From Thermoproteota archaeon (GTDB taxonomy: Archaea > Thermoproteota > Methanomethylicia > Methanomethylicales > Methanomethylicaceae), in NCBI GenBank assembly GCA_030055545.1, contig JASFYK010000001.1:1-49235 (forward strand): a stretch of 49,235 bases of DNA, read 5' to 3'. Positions 48,676 through 49,235 of the stretch are shown here, piece by piece. Under the pieces are notes generated by a model that was not told the DNA's origin, did no database searches, and was given only the letters and a program-made list of their open reading frames with translations. Position 1 is the first letter of the stretch; the number at the start of each line of letters is the position of its first letter. The position numbers were made by a program, and so were the translations under genes.

Positions 48676-49235
48676 TTGAAAATCGTTGTTGACGGGAATG
48701 AGTATGAGGCAGTAGAGGGAGAACGCCTGGGCGCGATGCTTGTAAAGCTGGGCATAAGGGGCAAAGAGGGGTGCATAATCGCGGTCAAGAAGAAGGTCAG
48801 AGAGGAGAGTGTCGAAACAAATCTATTTGAAATTGAAACAACTAGGGGCCGAATGATACTGAGAATAGAGTGCGACGAACTCCTCGAGAGATGGAGGGAG
48901 TCCTGCCACGGCTACGAAGGAGCAGGTGTGAGGTGGACCACGAAGGATGCTGTAGTTTTTGGATCCACCATATTCGACGCCCAGCCCTCAATGGAACCGG
49001 TCAGTCTCGGGAGATATGAGGTGACGCTTAGCCTGTCCGGGCTCAGCAAAGAGAACACTCTCCTTGTCTTCTCGAAGCGACCGCATTCTGCTTCCTATTA
49101 CCCGCCCAAGGGATGCGCTGTCCTGGGGAGGGTGGTCTATGGCAGACACCTAGTCGGGCTGCTCAAGATGGGGGACAGGATCCTTTCGATTAAACCGGTA
49201 CTCGAGACCAAGGAGCTGGCAAAGTCACTGCTCAA
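48676..49235 (+). CDS. mmp3: Methanogenesis marker protein 3 (5' part)
   Basis: First 186 residues of a UPF0288-type protein, cut by the window end. It starts MKIVVDGNEYEAVEGERLG, the small ubiquitin-like N-terminus of this family, and continues with ESCHGYEGAGVRWTTKDAVVFGS (79-101) and SYYPPKGCAVLGRVVYGR. In methanogens Mmp3 is part of the complex that activates MCR together with McrC, Mmp7 and Mmp17. TTG start with GGAGTGAGG 5 bases upstream. Divergent from mcrD. Confidence 0.9.
   Translation, partial: MKIVVDGNEYEAVEGERLGAMLVKLGIRGKEGCIIAVKKKVREESVETNLFEIETTRGRMILRIECDELLERWRESCHGYEGAGVRWTTKDAVVFGSTIFDAQPSMEPVSLGRYEVTLSLSGLSKENTLLVFSKRPHSASYYPPKGCAVLGRVVYGRHLVGLLKMGDRILSIKPVLETKELAKSLL

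Noticed and set aside
1..49235. CRISPR arrays, insertion sequences, prophage, toxin-antitoxin or restriction genes
   Set aside because: No regularly spaced repeats, terminal inverted repeats with transposase, integrase or defence domains were seen; the window is mostly housekeeping and metabolism.

Overview
The window reads as a contiguous piece of an archaeal chromosome from a methane-metabolising lineage. Archaeal signs are deoxyhypusine synthase, tRNA-splicing endonuclease, RNA polymerase subunit Rpo12, a PAC2 proteasome-assembly chaperone, LysW-type lysine/arginine biosynthesis, TATA-box promoters and many GTG/TTG starts. The methanogen sign is at the right end: McrD, McrC, methanogenesis marker 5 and the start of methanogenesis marker 3, all specific to organisms with methyl-coenzyme M reductase (MCR). 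Together with the LysW-type cluster and the absence of typical euryarchaeal operon layouts, this suggests a TACK methanogen such as Methanomethylicia (Verstraetearchaeota). That placement is inference; the MCR link is solid. No rRNA, tRNA, IS element, prophage or CRISPR array was seen, and no stretch over 300 bases lacks a gene candidate.

Layout. 0-9.3 kb: tRNA methyltransferase and LarE-type sulfur transferase; deoxyhypusine synthase; Rieske protein; homoserine kinase-threonine synthase operon; an HTH-CBS regulator facing an AMP-forming acyl-CoA synthetase that carries its own CBS pair; a GPN-loop GTPase. 9.4-17.3 kb: a small HARP-like protein; a phenylacetate-CoA-ligase/micro-subunit/sodium-symporter operon; DUF763; a group of small membrane proteins with a membrane-tethered HTH; an M48 protease. 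17.5-23.1 kb: a Lrp/LysM-like regulator followed by a palindrome-rich control region and the tightly overlapping lysX-Y-Z-J-K operon, without lysW. 23-26.5 kb: small heat-shock protein with PAC2 chaperone, then the NfeD protease-stomatin pair. 26.5-30.4 kb: a divergent arginase-fold protein and a two-gene FAD/iron-sulfur oxidoreductase (GlcD-like plus HdrD-like) whose codon use suggests very high expression. 30.6-35.2 kb: PycB-like carboxyltransferase lacking a biotin domain, M42 peptidase, a HEXXH protein and S-adenosylhomocysteine hydrolase. 35.2-41.1 kb: EndA, a broken-looking microprotein gene, a PhoU-like protein, thioredoxin reductase, a small barrel-like protein, glycyl-tRNA synthetase, agmatinase and Rpo12 (48 aa). 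41.3-46.7 kb: a coiled-coil protein, a GT4 glycosyltransferase and class II HMG-CoA reductase in one overlapping operon; ferredoxin and an HD nucleotidase sharing one TATA element; a 93-aa unknown. 46.7-49.2 kb: the mcrD-mcrC-mmp5-HTH operon facing mmp3.

How the parts fit. Amino-acid synthesis (threonine, lysine/arginine), methyl-cycle upkeep (SahH), translation and tRNA maturation, redox (thioredoxin reductase, ferredoxins, FAD/HdrD-like pair) and isoprenoid synthesis (HMG-CoA reductase) are housekeeping. The likely novelties are the MCR-accessory operon with its own HTH protein, the adenylate-sensing ligase/regulator pair, the aryl-acid uptake/activation operon with a micro-subunit, the coiled-coil protein with a repeated end motif, and several unannotated microprotein candidates.
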